This document shows, piece after piece, positions 61,400 through 64,000 of a DNA stretch of 64,000 bases. Positions within the stretch are counted from its first letter, which is position 1. Every line of letters starts with the position of its first letter. Origin of the DNA: Mya arenaria (Eukaryota; Mollusca; Bivalvia; Myida; Myidae); NCBI RefSeq assembly GCF_026914265.1, contig NC_069135.1, positions 3,117,001-3,181,000 of the forward strand, given 5' to 3'. The notes under the pieces were generated by a model. That model saw only the letters and a program-made list of their open reading frames with translations. It was not told the origin of the DNA and did no database searches. Both the position numbers and the translations under genes were made by a program.

Positions 61400-62440
61400 A
61401 AGATAATTTGCTTTAATGTTTGGAAAAATAAATTTTAGGTTGTCTATTATCGGTAATCTCGCTAGACTTTGTATGAAGAAATTACTTCTCGTGTCACTAG
61501 GGATAAAAAGTTTGCCTTATCGTCAGAAAATTTTAATGTGTGTTTCTGAACTTGAGTTCTGGATGGATCGTATTGACCACATCAATTGTAAGATTTTGAG
61601 TAAAGATACATCCATTGACGTTTCAAGTTCATAGCGATTGGTAGTGGTTTTGCATGTAGTGCTTTGTTGCAAATTGTACAGGCTTCATTTTTTCATCATA
61701 TGAGGTTTGACGAAGATTGTTATAAAAGTTCAACTTAAACGGAACTTAACGCTATTTTCTTAGCACACATATCTTATGGCGATATTCTTGCACATAAATC
61801 TGTTAAATGGCTCTCCGATTCACAGACATTTGTGCAAGTAGATAAGTAAGGCACCCCCAAATTAGAATTACACGAATTGGCGTTAGGTATTTTTAGTAAA
61901 TAATTCACCAAGAATGTTCATCAATGGGGTACCTAGAGAGTTGAATAATATTGCTGATGACATTAGTATAAACAGAAACACTGATGACTGCGTGACGGGA
62001 CGTAACGCTGATTGTTTTCCATTATGTCAACGGTTCTTGGGGCCCCTTTACGATTGATCACCAATGCAAATTTAGAAAGGCTGCATGTAACAATTCCAAG
62101 TTCTTTGATTTTGAAGCAGGTGCTTTTAGACAGTTTTACCCAAAATTGGGGAAACGATAACAACTGGCTTATTCCTTCCATTTATTTAGTCAGTAAGACA
62201 ATTTTACATGTGTTAGCTTGTCAAAGTGACACACGGTTTTTTGGTAGTTCCAAAGTGGCCAAGCTTACCTCTGTATCAGATACAGATCAGTCGTACTCTG
62301 AGTGCGAATATCGATTGTGTATTAATTGTATTTATTTTCGAATTGATTATTATGATTATCCGTGCATTTGGAACAAACAAGAAGAGCTTCCTAAGGATCT
62401 CAGATGTTGCCGTGAAGCATTCTTGAACGTCTTTATATAA
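61400..62440 (+). mobile_element. Broken DIRS/Ngaro-type (tyrosine-recombinase) retroelement fragment
   Basis: Two plus-strand stretches, around 61416-61634 and 62012-62440, resemble the region after the reverse transcriptase (RNase H and following linker) of DIRS/Ngaro-like elements. The clearest word is SFTQNWGNDNNWLIPSIYLV. The fragment is broken, with several interruptions. Neither the recombinase domain nor terminal repeats are visible in the window. It is an old, partial copy lying just after the GC-rich TIR element. Confidence 0.7.
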
Positions 62441-63510
62441 TAGCCTTTTCCTAAAAAAAAACACAGGAACTAACTTTTAAACAATACGACTGTTATTTCA
62501 ATTTTTCTTTACTTGGTGTAAAAGATATAATTTTAAATCTTTGCTTTTTGGTTAGTTGATGAAATGAATTATGACTGTTTAAATGCTATTTTCTATTAAT
62601 GTATATATTTCACAATATATTTTATATTATATCTATATTTATATATGATCATTGTTATGATATTATTTGTTGTACACGTACCCGTTCTTTAACTGTCGAT
62701 AAAATACCATGTTTGTTGGCACACCTGCACTGTGTTTATTTATTTATTTAAGGTCCATATAAGAAATATTTTATGTTTGGCATAAAGTGAAATGAAATAG
62801 AAAACATTAATCTCCCTTAAACTCATTTTTATTCTTATTTTCGATCGAGTGAAATCTATCGACAACGCCCGAGCTTTTCCTGCTCATAGTTCTTAGAACA
62901 GAAAATGACATTACGTTTTTGTAATAGCTTTTTACTGTTGAGATCGCAAATTGTTGATGGTGTATTTAATGTTTGATGTAGAAAACGTGCATTTTAATGC
63001 ATCAATCATATCATGCACATTGCATATAACCTCGACCTCACGGTTAATCATGTCTGTAATAATTGTCGGTTGCATTAATCAAATAAATTAACCTTTTTTT
63101 ATCTAGATGCACAAATTTGCATTTCCTATAAAAAAAACAACATCAACAACAACAAAACAACAACATCTGTCTATAAAAAACATAAAACTTAAAATTCAAG
63201 AAGACACCTGATAAATTCCCCCGATGCGACTTGTCTGAGTGATGATATCCCTCGACTGGTTATGCAAAGTGGATGGAAATCAAATGATTGTGAAATATTC
63301 CAACCGAAACATGCAATACGTGGATGATGGACTCTTATGAGCCTTGGACACAAAATATGAATTTGTTTGCAATCATTGAAATAAAAGAATATTTTTACCC
63401 CACGTTAACTAGTTTCAAACTAATAAAAACATTCATAAAGGCAAACATTCGGATTAAGTTTGTAGAAGATTGAGCCAGAAATATTGCACAAAATAAAAGT
63501 CTCTAGGTTG
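62441..63510. other. Intergenic, nothing recognised
   Basis: AT-rich sequence with a CAACAACAAAACAACAACAT simple tract near 63137-63167. No gene recognised. Confidence 0.45.
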
Positions 63511-63514
63511 TTAA

Positions 63515-63990
63515 CAATGTTTTTCTAAGCTTTGACCAAGTGACCTATTTTTCGACCCCATGTGACCTGGTTTCAAAAAAATCCAAGACTTCTCCAAAAT
63601 TTAACCTAATGACTTGGTTTTCGACCCCATGTGATCTAGTTTTAAAAAATCCAAGACTTCTCCAAAATTTAACCTAATGACCTGGTTTTCGACCCCATGT
63701 GACCTAGTTTAAAAAAATCCAAGACTTCTCCAAAATTTAACCTAATGACCTGGTTTTAGACAATGCGACCCAATCTTAACGTCTTCCAGCGTTAAACAAA
63801 GGGGAACATTCTGACCACAGCTTGAACAAAGTCCAATATTTGATTCCGGGAATGACTTCAAAAGATTTTACCAAGTGGGCTATCTTCACATTTCTAGTAT
63901 GTTCCCGAGATTTGACCTAGTGACCTTGTTTTTGACCCTATGTGAACCATTTTTAAACGCGATAAGATGTCATTAGAGTAACATTCTGAT
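63515..63990. repeat. 68-bp tandem repeat of GACCCCATGTGACCTAG type
   Basis: Three adjacent units start GACCCCATGTG at 63554, 63623 and 63691 (period 68-69 bp), each containing AAATCCAAGACTTCTCCAAA followed by ATTTAACCTAATGACCTGG. A looser copy, TTTGACCTAGTGACC, recurs at 63912. Similar words occur at 58980-59330, so this is probably part of the same repeat superfamily. Confidence 0.8.
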
Positions 63991-64000
63991 TATGTTTTAA

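Overview
The window looks like nuclear DNA from a bivalve mollusc, probably a heterodont clam. The evidence is spliced animal genes with GT-AG introns, a low-GC intergenic background, and a dense load of short repeats of the kind common in bivalve genomes (families starting AGCTCGACTATTCG and ATGTCTCCCC, and one ending GCTCAGGTGAGTTAAA). The species cannot be fixed from sequence alone.

Four host genes can be read through with confidence. (1) HSD17B10-like mitochondrial short-chain dehydrogenase, + strand, 11342-16673, five exons, 264 aa. (2) EZH2, the H3K27 methyltransferase of Polycomb repressive complex 2, + strand, 25893-40477, sixteen coding exons, 723 aa; a splice acceptor just before the ATG implies an upstream non-coding exon. 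(3) A single-exon OTU-family cysteine protease, 44350-45219, 289 aa. (4) A secreted chitin-binding (peritrophin-type) protein, 49841-54907, three exons, 250 aa. Two further pieces are less certain: the last two exons of an unidentified minus-strand gene (19392-20198), and a possible first exon of a minus-strand Venus-flytrap receptor with a signal peptide (5661-5943).

Most of the rest is repeat. Four minisatellites occupy about 11 kb: a 49-bp unit at 427-5478 with a 2.04-kb higher-order duplication, a 30-bp unit at 40843-43090 just after EZH2, a 31-bp unit at 46279-48955, and a 33-bp unit at 55265-56660. Mobile DNA includes a decayed piggyBac transposase (20440-21390), a 2.6-kb foldback element with a 10-bp target duplication (22369-24933), TIR elements of several families (18947, 21617, 29872, 57677, 60974), a LINE reverse-transcriptase remnant (10040-10560), a possible tRNA-derived SINE, nested repeats in EZH2 introns, and a broken DIRS/Ngaro-type retroelement fragment (61400-62440).

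The most notable observations are the foldback element; partial tandem duplications of exon 3' ends with their splice donors in two different genes (HSD17B10 exon 4 and EZH2 exon 3); repeat-borne arrays of the nuclear-receptor DR1 motif inside an EZH2 intron; and the well-supported but unidentified minus-strand gene end between HSD17B10 and EZH2. I see no operon, no CRISPR array and no clearly new multi-gene system. The genes are unrelated neighbours and show no joint pathway.
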